Shown piece after piece: positions 1 through 10,091 of a stretch of DNA of 64,000 nucleotides. The notes beneath the pieces are model-generated. The model saw only the letters and a program-made list of their open reading frames with translations, searched no databases and had not been told where the DNA came from. Every line of letters begins with the position of its first letter. Position 1 is the stretch's first letter. The position numbers were made by a program, and so were the translations under genes. The stretch is from Phytophthora sp. 'mugwort' (lineage: Eukaryota > Oomycota > Peronosporomycetes > Peronosporales > Peronosporaceae), in assembly GCA_033558025.1 (NCBI GenBank), contig JAUCEF010000004.1:1488001-1552000 (forward strand), written 5' to 3'.

Positions 1-555
1 GTGGTCGTGTCGGGTGTCAAGTGAGAGAGACACACATAGGTAAGAGAGGCAGGAGCGAGATTGAGGCTGGGCGACGTATAAAGCCAAGATGGACCCGCCA
101 TGGAAGGCGGCATGAATGATTTAAATTTGAGGAGCAAGCTAACTTTCATAAATTATTTTTCCATTTTTTTCTACGTCGAGCGCAACTGTCCACCAAGTTC
201 AAACAGGTTATGAGAAACACAAACACCTTTGTGGCGAAGATTTTCAATTTCGACGACACCGGATATCGTCTGTGGCCGCTCCAGCTGCAGCTGCACTTGG
301 AAGGCAAAAGGGGTGTGGGTGGCACTCCAACTACTTACGCCAATGGTTGAGCAATTGCGACGGGAAGTATTGGCAACGGAGGAAACGCTCCACAAGCTAT
401 ACAATCGCCAGATTTGCAACTAAAGCTGAGGGAATTCTAGGGTCGCAGCTAAATATCCCGTCCGCTCAGGTTGCCGTGTTTCCGCTTCCCTTAAGTGACG
501 CACCCAAAGAACGTCCTCTGTTAGTACCACGCGCTCTTGATGTTCAATTAATATT

Positions 556-900
556 ATGTCCCGATACTATAAGGTGCTTACTACACACTTTTTTGGTTAT
601 TTCACTTCATTTGTATTGGTCACCACACGCCATCGCATTACACACTGTCCTCGCACATGCATTTGTCGCACTACTCCTCGCTGTCACCGCATTTTAAGCT
701 GTCACTATCTTTATATTTGTCGCCGCGACTGGCAGTTTTATCACAATCCACGCTGTCACCACATTTTACGCGGAATCTGTGGCACCATATCCGACGCTCC
801 ATGGTGTCACCGTGTCTGGCGTTGTCGCTGGATTCCACCGGTTCTGTATGGCGCTGTCACCAATCCAATGTATGACGCTGTCACCGCGACGATGGATTGT
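556..900. repeat. degenerate GCTGTCACC-rich tract
   Basis: The unit GCTGTCACC, or a one-base variant, recurs about six times between roughly 680 and 885, often followed by GCATTTT or ACATTTT. Open frames on both strands here are low-complexity by-products of the repeat. I see no supported gene in 1-1240. Confidence 0.4.
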
Positions 901-1249
901 CGTATCCTTGATAACAATCCTTTTAAGCAGACTCATAAAGCAACTGCTAAACGTCGTATGCTGTTTAGTAGACACCATCTCTACGGTATTAATTGCACTA
1001 TCTTCGCTTGTTCTACAACACAGTGTGCTGACATATCATCGTCGCTCTCACTCTCTCCATCACTCTTGCTCTCTACCATACGAGCAGGCGCAGCACGAAC
1101 TGGTGGTCGTCGGAACTCGCGACGCCGTCTAATGTCATGGTTAAGCGAATTGATCAACACGTAGCGGTTTGGACAGGAAGGACTGTTGTAATCACCAGCT
1201 CCGCACCGACGACGGTGCACTCCCATATCGTTGACCTAATATTTTTTTC

Positions 1250-1936
1250 CCCTAGGAAAGCAGTGTCCAAAACGAAAACGCTTCCGTCGAGTTCACAGAT
1301 TGGTAAATACCCTCCATACGGTGTAGGTGGACGTTTCGCCCTCGAAACCATGCTCCAGCATGAGCTAAATCTCCCCGAAAATAACTACATCACCGTGGTG
1401 AAATTGAAGGATTGGCCTGCTTCCACCTCTGCTTGAGCCCAAAGAAGCCGGGTGTAAACGTGTAGGAATGTGTCGTCCATGAGAGCAATAGTGTCAGAGG
1501 CTTACACAGTTTCGTGCGTCAAAAGAGCTTCCCCCGTCTCAAACGACGGAAAATCGTGATGAACGGCTTGATTAGCACCCCCAGGCAGCGAAACAATTGC
1601 ATGCCAGGCGCCACGATTTAGAACCCAGTGGTCGTTCGCGGCTATCAAAATATCAGCAGTCAGCACGCACAGCGTTTCGGTAATGGGCGGATTGATGTCA
1701 GCCTGTAAGCGAAGCGGATTCAGAATTTCTGTATATACCTCATGGTATATGGGTTAATAGTTGTGGTCGTCAATCTCTTCAATCACACGATCACACATCG
1801 CAGCAGTGATACCAATACTCCGCACCACGTAGCCTTCGTTCCAGAATGCAGCGATATCTGCATGAGAAAGCCGATAAATATTAGCGACAATTATATCAGT
1901 ATCACGAAATACAACCACGCGAAGTATCATCACCAA
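1250..1936 (-). pseudogene. 2-oxoglutarate/Fe(II) oxygenase-like (PhyH-type) pseudogene
   Basis: The minus strand reads as one protein with lesions. The upstream part has LSHADIAAFWNEGYVV followed by ITAAMCDRVIEEID, the N-terminal style of phytanoyl-CoA dioxygenase-like proteins. An in-frame TAA at 1754-1756 interrupts it, and the same frame continues with YTEILNPLRL and a conserved block ending in QAVHHDFPSFE near 1540-1570, an HxD iron-binding motif. A second stop and a frameshift follow. The distal motif GDLAHAGAWFRGRN near 1340-1380 would supply the second metal histidine. Nonsense changes plus a frameshift argue for a dead gene. The family name is inferred from the HxD...H layout. An expanded oomycete-specific oxygenase family, possibly carried by a transposon, is the alternative. 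Confidence 0.5.
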
Positions 1937-3271
1937 TCACCGGCGTCCCGTAGCTGTCGCAGCGGGTAGCAGCACTGGGCAGTAATAACTGGCAGCTCCA
2001 TCTAGCGACGGGCGGCACAGAGCTGCAGGAGGCGGCCACGCGAAGCAGCGCTTTGAGCAGCTAACACTGGGGGACAGTAGACGCGTGGAGCAACAGGTAG
2101 CAATGGCGCACGACAGAAAGCGACGTCGGGAAGCGACGGCGAACAGCAGGCAGAGGACGCGCGCAGCAGCGACAAGCTAAGAGGCGGGAGGGGGCGTTGC
2201 TGCGAGCCATGCGTTGACGTAGGCTTTTCTTGCATTCAATTAACCAGTAATCAAAGACAAGTTTTGACCACAACCTCATCTTTGGATTTAATCGACGGCT
2301 ATATGTGCGATTTCCCATTTTGTATTTATTTTGCTCCTTTCCTCGTCACAGGATTGAGCGGTCGAGAACTATGAAAATGGAAAATGAGAGATGCTGGATG
2401 CCGTGTACTGAGTGTTAGTTCACAGGCGTCAGCTTGACGGGGCTATCGCAGCACCAGGGAAGAAAGGAGAAGTCAAGCGTCAACGTTGACTAGGCAGAAT
2501 GCCTCAGCGGGAACGACCAAGCCGGCAGCTCGCACAAAGCGTTGTGGTTCTCCTGCAGGAGATTAATGCGGAAGTGAGGTGCGTGTAGCGCGGCTTCAGC
2601 GTAGCGGAGCCGCCTTGAGACCAATGCTGTATTGAGTGCTTTCCTAACTGCTTCTTCTCTACCGTAGGTTTGCTGGAAACAGCTCTGCAGCTGGCTGTTC
2701 GCAACTGCCGCTGAGCAAAACGAGGAAGGGCTGCGACCTCTCATCGCGGCAGCGGTTTCCTTCAAGCTGAACACCGACTGCGACCGTATGTTCTGCATGT
2801 GCTTCTGCACTGGTACCGCTGGTACCTCACAAAATTTAGAGTATATTTCTTAAAACTTTAAGGTTCCTGACCGCAAGTCCCGTCGGGGTTAGTCCCAATA
2901 AACGCACTAGATTGGTGGTTCCTTTTGTCTTCTACATGGAAGGCGAAGGACCCCACTACCCGTTTCCACACCGCAGTACCTTGAGAGGACGGATCGTGCT
3001 TTGGTTGTGGCTTCGCCTTTTCGTGACGGCACTGGGCACGGTGGCTGGCTCTGGTGCTCCTTGATTCATCATTTCCGGTAGAATTTTCCTTCTTCATTGG
3101 ATGTTTGTTGCACATAAACCGCTTTGAGACTGGTATACCGATATCTTGTGGAAAGCTTAAATCGAATCCATTACTGTCATAAAGCTACCTACCAAACTGC
3201 CTAAAATATAGGCGGATACAAGACCTGCACAAACGGAATTCTGTTGCGGGAAACTTTCAAATTTACAAATT
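1937..3271. other. gene-poor spacer
   Basis: No convincing gene. A short plus-strand frame beginning at 2499 (MPQRERPSRQLAQ...) ends at a GT donor-like site near 2579, and an AG acceptor-like site lies near 2668. The joined product is under 70 residues and matches nothing I know. A basic minus-strand frame at 2858-3115 contains AVWKRVVGSFAFHVEDKRN and may be a transposon scrap. Confidence 0.3.
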
Positions 3272-3958
3272 ATGCCGCCGGTGCCCGCGTCGCCGGCTAA
3301 GCCACGCCAGTCCGTGCGCATGAAGCGCATGCAGCTGATCCTTCAAAAGGCGCTGGACGTTTCGGTGCACGCTGCGTCACTTGCGAACCTGCGCGCATGC
3401 CTGGAGAGTGAATGTCGCGGGGACGAAGAACTGTTGGCTGCCTTTTTCCCGCCGCCCGCGCCTGAGAACCCTGAGCACCACAGCACCGAGGAGGTGGCAG
3501 CCCAAGCGGTGCTGAGCTTGCGTCAGAAGGTGGAGACGCTCTTTCAGTGGCTCTGCGAGACGAACGACGTCGATGCGGAGCTGTTGGAGCTTGAGGACGT
3601 TGTCAATCAGGCTGAAGAGCGACGGCTACGCCAAGTGACGGCGGCGGAGGAGAAGCAGCAGAAAGAACAGGAACAAGAAGAGAATCAGACGGAGGAGAAG
3701 AAAAAGAACGAGGAACAGGAGCGGGACGCGACGTCGCCCGAGGCCAGAATTCGCGCCGAACGACTGCGTGCCAAGCACGATGAGCAGATGCAGCTGGAGG
3801 CCCTTGTGGAGGCCATGGAAACCAAGAACAAGGAGCTGCAGCGGGTTGTGGAGGACAAACGGCGCGTGGCTACAGCAGATGTGCAGCGGATGCAGCGTGT
3901 AGCGATTCAACTGGAGGAGGCGAGCCACCTCGCCAAGGACTACGCGACCGCTCTCTAG
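3272..3958 (+). CDS. Nnf1/PMF1-like coiled-coil protein, candidate MIND-complex subunit
   Basis: A 228-residue uninterrupted frame with an ATG start. After a short Pro/Arg-rich leader, residues about 15-110 form an alpha-helical domain (RMKRMQLILQKALDVSVHAA ... LEDVVNQAEERR) resembling Nnf1/PMF1: a helix of the type QxxLQxALxxxL, a cysteine-containing turn, then a long helix running into a coiled coil. Residues 110-228 are charged and Glu/Lys/Gln-rich, typical of coiled coil. If correct, the protein is a subunit of the Mis12/MIND kinetochore complex linking centromeric chromatin to Ndc80. It is single-exon and GC3-rich like its neighbours, and convergent with the Ser-rich gene whose stop lies about 100 nt downstream. 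The assignment rests on helix pattern only; a generic coiled-coil protein is the alternative. Confidence 0.5.
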   Translation: MPPVPASPAKPRQSVRMKRMQLILQKALDVSVHAASLANLRACLESECRGDEELLAAFFPPPAPENPEHHSTEEVAAQAVLSLRQKVETLFQWLCETNDVDAELLELEDVVNQAEERRLRQVTAAEEKQQKEQEQEENQTEEKKKNEEQERDATSPEARIRAERLRAKHDEQMQLEALVEAMETKNKELQRVVEDKRRVATADVQRMQRVAIQLEEASHLAKDYATAL

Positions 3959-4056
3959 AATGCGATATGACAAGAAGAGGGTTTTCGTAGCGGGAATATC
4001 TACTGTAGATTATTGTGTTGGTTCAGTAAACTCGGATATTGTGCTTGTCTGTGACA

Positions 4057-5043
4057 CTAGTGCGACTGGAAAAAGTTCTGAGCTGCTTCTTGAAGTACCT
4101 GACGGGATATCGTCATGCTTTGCTGAGAGGCAGCGAGTTCCCGACGCAATTCTTCCAACGACGTGCCATTCTGGAAATTACTCACGAGAGCTTGCAGTGT
4201 CTGGGGATCCATGTGGCCTTTTGGTTTCGACTTTAATTCATTTGGTTGACTCTCTTCGCTCGTGCTGCGCTTCTTTCGTTGACCGGCTTTAGGCTTCACT
4301 GCGGAGCTGTACACCGACGAAGAGTTCGAGTTAGCCTTCTTTTTTCGAGTCTCAGCGCTGGTCGATGAAGAGGCATTAATGCCGCCAGCTCGACTTCCAC
4401 GAAAACCAGTGGAAACGACGTTACTCGACACAGATGACGATGACGACGATGAGTATGTCCTGCCAAGAGCTGCGCGTTGCACCAGCATCTTGGCCTTGCT
4501 GGTTCTGGACGATTGCTGCTGCTCTTCATCATCGTCCGCGAAGGTTATCTGCTGTAACTGGTTTGCATACGCGAATGCCTCTTGAAGCAGTTTTGGATCG
4601 ATGGTCTTGACTGCGGTCGAAGCCGCCGCTACAGCACGAGCTGGTCGACTTGCTCTCGTAGCCTGATTATCTGATGAAGTCCTCTTTCCAGTCAGATTAG
4701 GCAGTGTGCTCTTTGGTGGCTTGCTCACAGTTGCCGTTGACGTCTTCCCCGATAAAGTAGAAAAGCTCGGCGATGGCTTGTTCAAAAAGTGTTCAACCTC
4801 GTCCCAAAGGCCACCGCCGCTCGACTCTTGTGGCTCCTCGTCGTGCATCTCGTCTCCAGACTGGGCATTCTCATCACTATCATCTTCTTCTTCGTTATCC
4901 TCCTCTTGGTACTGACTGCGTTGACTCCGTACACTCCGAGCACTCTTTTCTGATTTAATTGATCCTGCTGAGTGAAGATGGCTACGGCTCGACGATGCCG
5001 ACGAGTTGGACGATCGCACCAGTGGTAACTCGACAGTGCTCAT
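4057..5043 (-). CDS. Ser-rich acidic disordered protein, unrecognised
   Basis: A 328-residue single-exon protein. The first ATG is at 5043; the open frame extends slightly upstream without another ATG. Residues 1-40 are Ser/Arg/Lys-rich, residues about 45-75 are very acidic (EEDNEEEDDSDE), and the middle has serine runs and a QQQ stretch. A helical C-terminus of about 65 residues (MDPQTLQALVSNFQNGTSLEELRREL ... VLQEAAQNFF) looks like the only folded part. I recognise no family. The charge pattern suggests a nuclear or scaffold protein, which is inference. It is convergent with the Nnf1-like gene and runs in the same direction as ARV1, whose stop is 148 nt upstream of its ATG. Confidence 0.7.
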   Translation of the reverse strand: MSTVELPLVRSSNSSASSSRSHLHSAGSIKSEKSARSVRSQRSQYQEEDNEEEDDSDENAQSGDEMHDEEPQESSGGGLWDEVEHFLNKPSPSFSTLSGKTSTATVSKPPKSTLPNLTGKRTSSDNQATRASRPARAVAAASTAVKTIDPKLLQEAFAYANQLQQITFADDDEEQQQSSRTSKAKMLVQRAALGRTYSSSSSSSVSSNVVSTGFRGSRAGGINASSSTSAETRKKKANSNSSSVYSSAVKPKAGQRKKRSTSEESQPNELKSKPKGHMDPQTLQALVSNFQNGTSLEELRRELAASQQSMTISRQVLQEAAQNFFQSH

Positions 5044-5191
5044 GTTGTGGTCCAAATGGCCAGAGACTCCAGGTCGGAGACACGTGAGAGCTTGCTATTG
5101 ACTGATTACACGGCTACACAACAGCCTCCGTTTCTCGACTTATAGTCGACTGAAATAGTCTTCTATGGCCAAAATTATCGTAGTCGTTCCT

Positions 5192-6016
5192 CTAAACGAG
5201 CACATGGAAGAACACCGAGTTGCCCATCGCATAGAGAGCAAGTTGAGTAGATCCTCTAGCGATGAGTCCAGACACGACAACTGCCACCACATACAGTGAC
5301 TTGGCTCGTGCCGGATCCCCCTCTCCAAGCAGCAATTGCAACGCCAGCACGTTTGACACGACCACCAGGGATCCAATAACGTGAATGAAGCTCCAATGGA
5401 ACTCCCAAATGACCGTCAGCAGTGCAAACAGTTTGCCGAAGCTCGAGATGCACATGGCACTGGCATATCTCGTCCACGCCACGCCAACTCCGTTTGTGAT
5501 ACACTTCTCCTGTCCACATGGCAGTAGCTTTGCTCTCCATCCACGACGGAATGGATCAAGCCAAAGTACAGTAAAGACACTGAAGAAGTAGACGACGTCC
5601 TCCATGAGTGCAAGACACACCAAATGCAGTGAAAACTGCCCGATCCTCGCTCCAGACGTCGCAGCTTGAAGGGCGTCGGGAGTTCTGTACATGGACTCGG
5701 AACGGAAGGTCACACCCGCGTCGCGGTCCACTAAATAAGCCTTGACGTTCATGTCCAGCATCACTAGGATCACGAATAGTTTAAGCGTCGTCCGGGGCGA
5801 TACTGGCGCTGGCAGATTGCACAGGACATGGCGATAAACTTGGGGCTTGAGCAGCAGCACCTCCAGGAAGAGCAGGACGGTCTCATACTCGACGTATTTA
5901 TCCGCAACGCAGTTGCATACGCTGCAGATGGCGAGGCGCAGGTTGCCTTTGCCGTAGTCGCGCACCAGCTCAGGCACAGAGGCGCCGCATTCCACGCACA
6001 CAAGGCCGTGACGCAT
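5192..6016 (-). CDS. ARV1: ARV1-family sterol/lipid homeostasis protein
   Basis: A 274-residue protein starting at the ATG at 6016; the open frame extends 9 nt further only via GTG. The N-terminus holds the ARV1 homology domain: a zinc-ribbon-like pair CVECG and CSVCNCVADKY, then the hallmark YETVLLFLEVLLLKPQVYRHVL. Three to four hydrophobic segments follow (around residues 80-100, 135-160, 190-235 and 250-265). ARV1 is an ER/Golgi membrane protein needed for sterol trafficking and GPI-anchor synthesis in yeast and animals. Length and order match the family. The gene is head-to-head with TMEM230 across only 107 nt, so the two probably share a promoter. No introns. Confidence 0.9.
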   Translation of the reverse strand: MRHGLVCVECGASVPELVRDYGKGNLRLAICSVCNCVADKYVEYETVLLFLEVLLLKPQVYRHVLCNLPAPVSPRTTLKLFVILVMLDMNVKAYLVDRDAGVTFRSESMYRTPDALQAATSGARIGQFSLHLVCLALMEDVVYFFSVFTVLWLDPFRRGWRAKLLPCGQEKCITNGVGVAWTRYASAMCISSFGKLFALLTVIWEFHWSFIHVIGSLVVVSNVLALQLLLGEGDPARAKSLYVVAVVVSGLIARGSTQLALYAMGNSVFFHVLV

Positions 6017-6123
6017 TCTCAACACCCTCTTTTTGACAAGTGCTAATCGGGTTTTAGAGGGAAAAAAGTAGATGTCGTTTTATTAGCCAAGAGACGTCAG
6101 AGCGAGCGAGGAAAGCTGCAGAT
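6017..6123. promoter_or_regulatory. short bidirectional promoter between ARV1 and TMEM230
   Basis: Only 107 nt separate the two divergent start codons, so promoter elements and both 5' leaders must lie here. The sequence is AT-richer than the flanking exons and includes GGGAAAAAAG and CGTTTTATTAGC. No clear oomycete TCATT-type initiator was seen. Confidence 0.5.
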
Positions 6124-6650
6124 ATGGCGAAGGATGTGCATCGCGTTGCGAATGCCAACGACACGCGGGTGTTGCAGACTGTGGACGACGCCAAGTTCTC
6201 GTCGTTCTCTAAGGAAGACGCGGCTCGGGCGGCCGCGCCGGTGCGTTTTGACTTTCCCGGCTGCTCATGTGACTGTAATCTATTGACTGCATGTGTATGA
6301 TCTTGGCAGGACCTGGACTACCGACGGAAGACGTTTCCGGTGCGCACGGGGCTGGCGGCTGCGAGTCTCTTTGCACTCGGCTCCATCCTGATCTATGTGA
6401 GCACGCTCATTGGTCTGGACGAAGAGAACCGCGGCCTGTCCTTCTTGATCCTCGGACTCATTGGTAAGGTGATGTAGACTTTTGTTGTTGTGCTTGCTGC
6501 TGCAAGTCGTACTTCGCTAAGTTATGTGATCCTACGGTTTTCATTGACGCAGCGTTCATCCCTGGCAGCTACGCGACGTACCAGCTCTACGGCGCATGGA
6601 AGGGCTGGAAGGGCTACCACTACGACCAGATCCCGTCCTACGACGACTAA
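6124..6650 (+). CDS. TMEM230/DUF872-family membrane protein, three exons
   Basis: Exons 6124-6240, 6310-6463 and 6553-6650 join in frame across introns of 69 nt (GTGCGT...CAG) and 89 nt (GTAAGG...CAG) to give 122 residues. The N-terminal 45 residues are hydrophilic. Residues about 52-73 (LAAASLFALGSILIYVSTLIG) and 80-98 form the two DUF872 membrane helices, with the second ending in AFIPGSYATY. The C-terminus GWKGYHYDQIPSYDD matches the family signature GYxYDxIPxFDD. TMEM230 is an endosomal/synaptic-vesicle trafficking protein in animals; its oomycete role is presumably endomembrane traffic. No single open frame shows this gene because of the introns. It is divergent from ARV1. Confidence 0.88.
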
Positions 6651-6936
6651 GTGTGTGCAACTTTCACACCGACGCTGCAGTTCAGTGCTATCTTTCACAC
6701 AAACATACGTTTTGCGTCAATCTGTCACTCTTCCTAACCGCCTTAAATCTACGAATCTTAATCCAATCCACATCGCAACTTACATGTCCTTCAATCCTCT
6801 GTAACATCCCATCACTTATCTGTTACAGTATCCGTTACAAACTTCATGTGTCTAGTGCGCCCGTCAGATCGGTCGCGCCAAGCGTGCCTTCATCGTCCTG
6901 TCTGGGGTGCGTTTTTCTCGCTGCGTCATCGTCGAG

Positions 6937-6960
6937 CAGCTTCATTCACTTCCCAACCAC
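6937..6960 (+). promoter_or_regulatory. possible oomycete initiator upstream of the NIPA-like gene
   Basis: CTTCATTCACTTCCC lies about 90 nt before the ATG at 7033 and resembles the Phytophthora initiator pattern YTCATTYY. This is pattern match only. Confidence 0.3.
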
Positions 6961-7032
6961 CTGCGACGCCGCTAACGTGCGTCGCAAGCACTCCAGTCTT
7001 CAAGCGCTCCCTCGACTTATTCGTCCGTCGCT

Positions 7033-8235
7033 ATGACGTTCATCGGCTGGCCGCTGGGTTTGCTGCTCTCCGCCATCTCCAGCATCTTCGGGATTTCGGG
7101 AAAGCTACTGCTCAAGCTGGCGCACAATGAGCGCGAGAAGGAAGAGGCGGCGGCGGTGCAACGCGAGTTCCGCAAGAGCCATGGGGCCGTGCCCAGTCCC
7201 ACCATGGCCGTTAAGAATCTGGGCTGCACTTACTTCTACTGCGGCCTCTTCTCCATGTTAGTGATGAACCCGGCGCTAGGAGCACTCGCCTACTGCTTTG
7301 CCACACAGTCGCTGCTAGCGCCCATGGCGGGACTCACAATCGGCTGGAACACGCTCTTTGGACCCATCCTGCTGCCTCATGAACGTCTCACGACCAACGA
7401 TTTTGTCGGGGCAGTACTTATCTTCACGGGCTGCGTGCTTGTCGGTGTATCGGGTACCCACGACAGCCCACCGCTGCCTGTGGAGCTCCTTGGGGCGAGA
7501 TTTAGGTCGTTCTCCTTCATTTTATACTGTGTCGTGTTACTGGCGGTGCTGAGCTTCTTGATCCACCACGCTAAGCACGCGCTGCACTTTACCACGACAA
7601 CTCGTCGTGCTGGAGTACCGAGCTCGCCCGTTTCTAGTCCTGAACAGCTTCCGGTGATTGCGCGCGTGTCGCTGAGTGTGTTTGCCGGAGTGATGAGCGG
7701 ACAGCTCTTCTTCCTGGCTGCTGTGATGAGGATTGTTCACGATGACGGAGCGAGTCGCATCTGGTCGTTCCCGTTAACCTACGTTTGCGTCATTGGCGCG
7801 GTCGGAACAGCGTTGTTTGGACTTTATCTACTAAATGAGGCGCTTGCTGTGGAGGATGCGGTCGTCGTCATCTATCTCTATGAGGCGAGCTACATCATGT
7901 CTGGCGCTGTCTCGGGACTCTGCTTCTTCCGTGACATGAAACACCTGCCTACCTGGCATTATGTACTCTATTCACTCAGTCTCGCGCTTATCCTGTTGGG
8001 TATCTACATCGTCGCCAAGCGTTCCTTGCCTCAAGTTTCGAAAGATGAAGAGTATTTGTTGCCGCTACTGGCTCCACCTTTGGCGGAGGACTCGTCGGTC
8101 GAGGGGATCTTCAAGCAAGCGTCATACTACGCTCGCAGGGCATCATACTCAGGGCCGTCGATGCTGCACGCAATCCGACTCGATCACAACGATATGGAGA
8201 CACCAGAACGTCGCAGGTCAATGCCGTTCAAGTAA
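7033..8235 (+). CDS. NIPA-like magnesium/DMT-superfamily transporter
   Basis: A 400-residue single-exon membrane protein with about nine hydrophobic segments. The start, MTFIGWPLGLLLSAISSIFG, is the first helix. It is followed by a basic cytosolic loop (residues 28-60) and tightly packed helices including LVMNPALGALAYCFATQSLL and LAPMAGLTIGWNTLFGPILL, the arrangement of NIPA and other drug/metabolite transporter proteins, where small-residue helices in an internal repeat line the path. The C-terminal 60 residues are hydrophilic and Ser/Arg-rich (RRASYSGPSM), probably a cytosolic regulatory tail. The substrate cannot be read from sequence; Mg2+ is the usual NIPA assignment. It follows TMEM230 on the same strand with its own 380-nt upstream gap. 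Confidence 0.75.
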   Translation: MTFIGWPLGLLLSAISSIFGISGKLLLKLAHNEREKEEAAAVQREFRKSHGAVPSPTMAVKNLGCTYFYCGLFSMLVMNPALGALAYCFATQSLLAPMAGLTIGWNTLFGPILLPHERLTTNDFVGAVLIFTGCVLVGVSGTHDSPPLPVELLGARFRSFSFILYCVVLLAVLSFLIHHAKHALHFTTTTRRAGVPSSPVSSPEQLPVIARVSLSVFAGVMSGQLFFLAAVMRIVHDDGASRIWSFPLTYVCVIGAVGTALFGLYLLNEALAVEDAVVVIYLYEASYIMSGAVSGLCFFRDMKHLPTWHYVLYSLSLALILLGIYIVAKRSLPQVSKDEEYLLPLLAPPLAEDSSVEGIFKQASYYARRASYSGPSMLHAIRLDHNDMETPERRRSMPFK

Positions 8236-8837
8236 ACATCAAAGCGACACCATTTTGTTCGTGGCTTAGACGAATGCAAGGCTGCGAGAAACGTCACTAA
8301 GGCCGAAGATAGAGGACCTTGGAAGCACATCGCAGCACCGACCCCGTAAGCTAAGTAATTAAGATTAATATTACTTGGATTAAGATCCAGCTACTCAGCG
8401 GCTGTGACCATGGCAAGGCTGCAGTCTATCATCGGTGGCTGAATGACCGCTCACGTATGAAGTACTGTAATATTTGCTTAAGTATGCTTTTTGGTGCTGA
8501 TAAAAATTGGTTCCTCGATGATTTTTCATTCTCAAAGCACTGAAAAATAAGACCGAGACAGGCATTATCCGCATTTTTCTCCTCCTGCCGCAGTCGATGC
8601 CGCTGCATATTCGCCTGTACCCTGCCTTCCTCACTTCCATTGCAGTTGTAATATTGCTGAGATGGTTACAGCTACGGTCGCATCTGAAGATGCTGACAAA
8701 TACGGTGGATTTGTTCAACAGGGTGGCTTTAGCTTGTGTCAATGGTATCATACCACGGACGTACGTCTGTAGATAACGGTATTCTGACAAATACCACTGC
8801 GGCTAATGCTCACTATGTATCCATGCAACGAATACAG
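8236..8837. other. spacer with possible upstream exon(s) of the next gene
   Basis: A plus-strand frame of about 240 nt ending near 8760 reads ...IRIFLLLPQSMPLHIRLYPAF then a hydrophobic helix LTSIAVVILLRW, and stops at a GTACGT donor-like site at 8761. It looks like an upstream exon, but its phase does not match the acceptor at 8837. An overlapping frame starting at the ATG at 8662 does match in phase. I cannot choose between them. Confidence 0.35.
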
Positions 8838-9413
8838 CTCGAGAACCGTGAACTCTACCATAACATGTCGCTCAAGTATATGCTGACGGCCGTCCCGCAA
8901 TTACTTGCCGCATTCCTCTTGCTTTATTATGCATGCACCTTTTCGCGAGTATCGAGTGGTTTCGTACACCGCAAGCTTGTGAATTCGTGTCTGCATCAGG
9001 GCGTGATAAGTCTCATGCTGGCTTCGCTCGTGTTCTCGGCCTTTCACCTCTCGCTCAGCGTGTGCTGCTCCTTTCCGGCCTTGTGGTATGATGCTAATTG
9101 CTGATCCTTGTACGACTAAAAAACTAATTGTCATATATGAATGTTTGTTCGACCCCACAGCCCCGTTGACTTAATAGCCAGTCAACTCCATCGAATCGTC
9201 GAGTGTCCAGAATCCGTGGCGCACCTCACGCACTACAATCTGGTCCCGCGACTCGTCCACTACTGTGCGACGTTTGCCATGGCGTTTGCTTTATCCAGCC
9301 TCGAATCTGCACACATCATTAAGAACCTGAACTCGCGAGTGCATCGTGCCAAGTTCGTGACCTTCTCTCGACGCGAACACGCCATCGAAGCTTCTGCTGC
9401 GGTGACCATCTAA
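8838..9413 (+). CDS. uncharacterised multi-pass membrane protein, 3' exons
   Basis: Two exons are well supported: 8838-9085 and 9161-9413, joined in phase across a 75-nt GTATGA...CACAG intron. An acceptor at 8837 (AATACAG) implies at least one upstream exon, since an ATG at 8742 would lie inside the putative intron. The product has hydrophobic helices YMLTAVPQLLAAFLLLYYA, VISLMLASLVFSAFHLSLSV and a weaker one around VHYCATFAMAFAL, with a basic C-terminus (NSRVHRAKFVTFSRREH). I do not recognise the family. The reading frame is clean and host-like in codon use. The 5' end is unresolved. Confidence 0.5.
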
Positions 9414-9500
9414 ACCTCTCCAAATTCCAACATATTTTTTTTTTTTATCTAACCGGCACCAATCAGCTCCTACTTCGTTAATACCCTTATCACTACCGTA

Positions 9501-10091
9501 TCAACGCACCAACTGCGCCCACGGATCCTGGAGAAACGAGGGTCGGAAGAACACTCGCCCCGGTCCGCTGTCTGTGACATACTGCGGCACTTGTCGAGGA
9601 CGCATCTCCTCTCTCTGCTGCTGGCTGTCTGCATGCTGCATCTCCCTACCATAGGGCTCTTGTTTCCCATTTTTTTTTTCCTGCTCACCTGCAATATCCA
9701 GCTCTTTCCACGGGTCTTTCAAAAATGATGCCATGAAGAACCTCGAGGCATCCCGAGCATCGTCACTCGGCCCCCGCTTGCGCTTGAACTGCAACTGGTT
9801 GTTATTGTTGTAACCTCGGTTCTGTCTGTAGTTATGCTGCTGAAAGCCTCCACCGACCCGTCCTCCTCGTCCGCCGCGGCCTCGTCCTCTTCCTCCACGT
9901 CCACCGCGGAACCCTCGACGACCTCCTTGATGTTGTTGCTGCTGCTGAAACGGCGCTGGGGGACGCATCTGCTGCTGAAACTTGGGCTGGAGCTGCTGCA
10001 TCTGACGCATCATCGCCTGCAGCTGCGGCGGCATCGGCGGTGGAGGGCCCGAGACAGCGCCAGACAAAGGCGGAGGAGGTGGCGGGGGCAT
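9501..10091 (-). CDS. Pro/Gln/RGG-rich RNA-binding-type protein with duplicated FLxDPW motif
   Basis: A 196-residue protein from the ATG at 10091 (MPPPPPPPLSG). Residues 1-25 are Pro-rich, 25-55 Gln/Met-rich, and 58-85 an RGG/RG box (FRGGRGGRGRGRGGRGGR) followed by an Asn/Gln stretch. The C-terminal half carries the same short motif twice, ASFLKDPWKEL and PSFLQDPWAQL, the second at the extreme C-terminus. RGG boxes bind RNA and are arginine-methylation targets; the repeated DPW motif is probably a docking site (inference). No RRM or zinc finger is present. Divergent from PRPF40 over about 326 nt, suggesting co-expression with the splicing machinery. Confidence 0.75.
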   Translation of the reverse strand: MPPPPPPPLSGAVSGPPPPMPPQLQAMMRQMQQLQPKFQQQMRPPAPFQQQQQHQGGRRGFRGGRGGRGRGRGGRGGRVGGGFQQHNYRQNRGYNNNNQLQFKRKRGPSDDARDASRFFMASFLKDPWKELDIAGEQEKKNGKQEPYGREMQHADSQQQREEMRPRQVPQYVTDSGPGRVFFRPSFLQDPWAQLVR

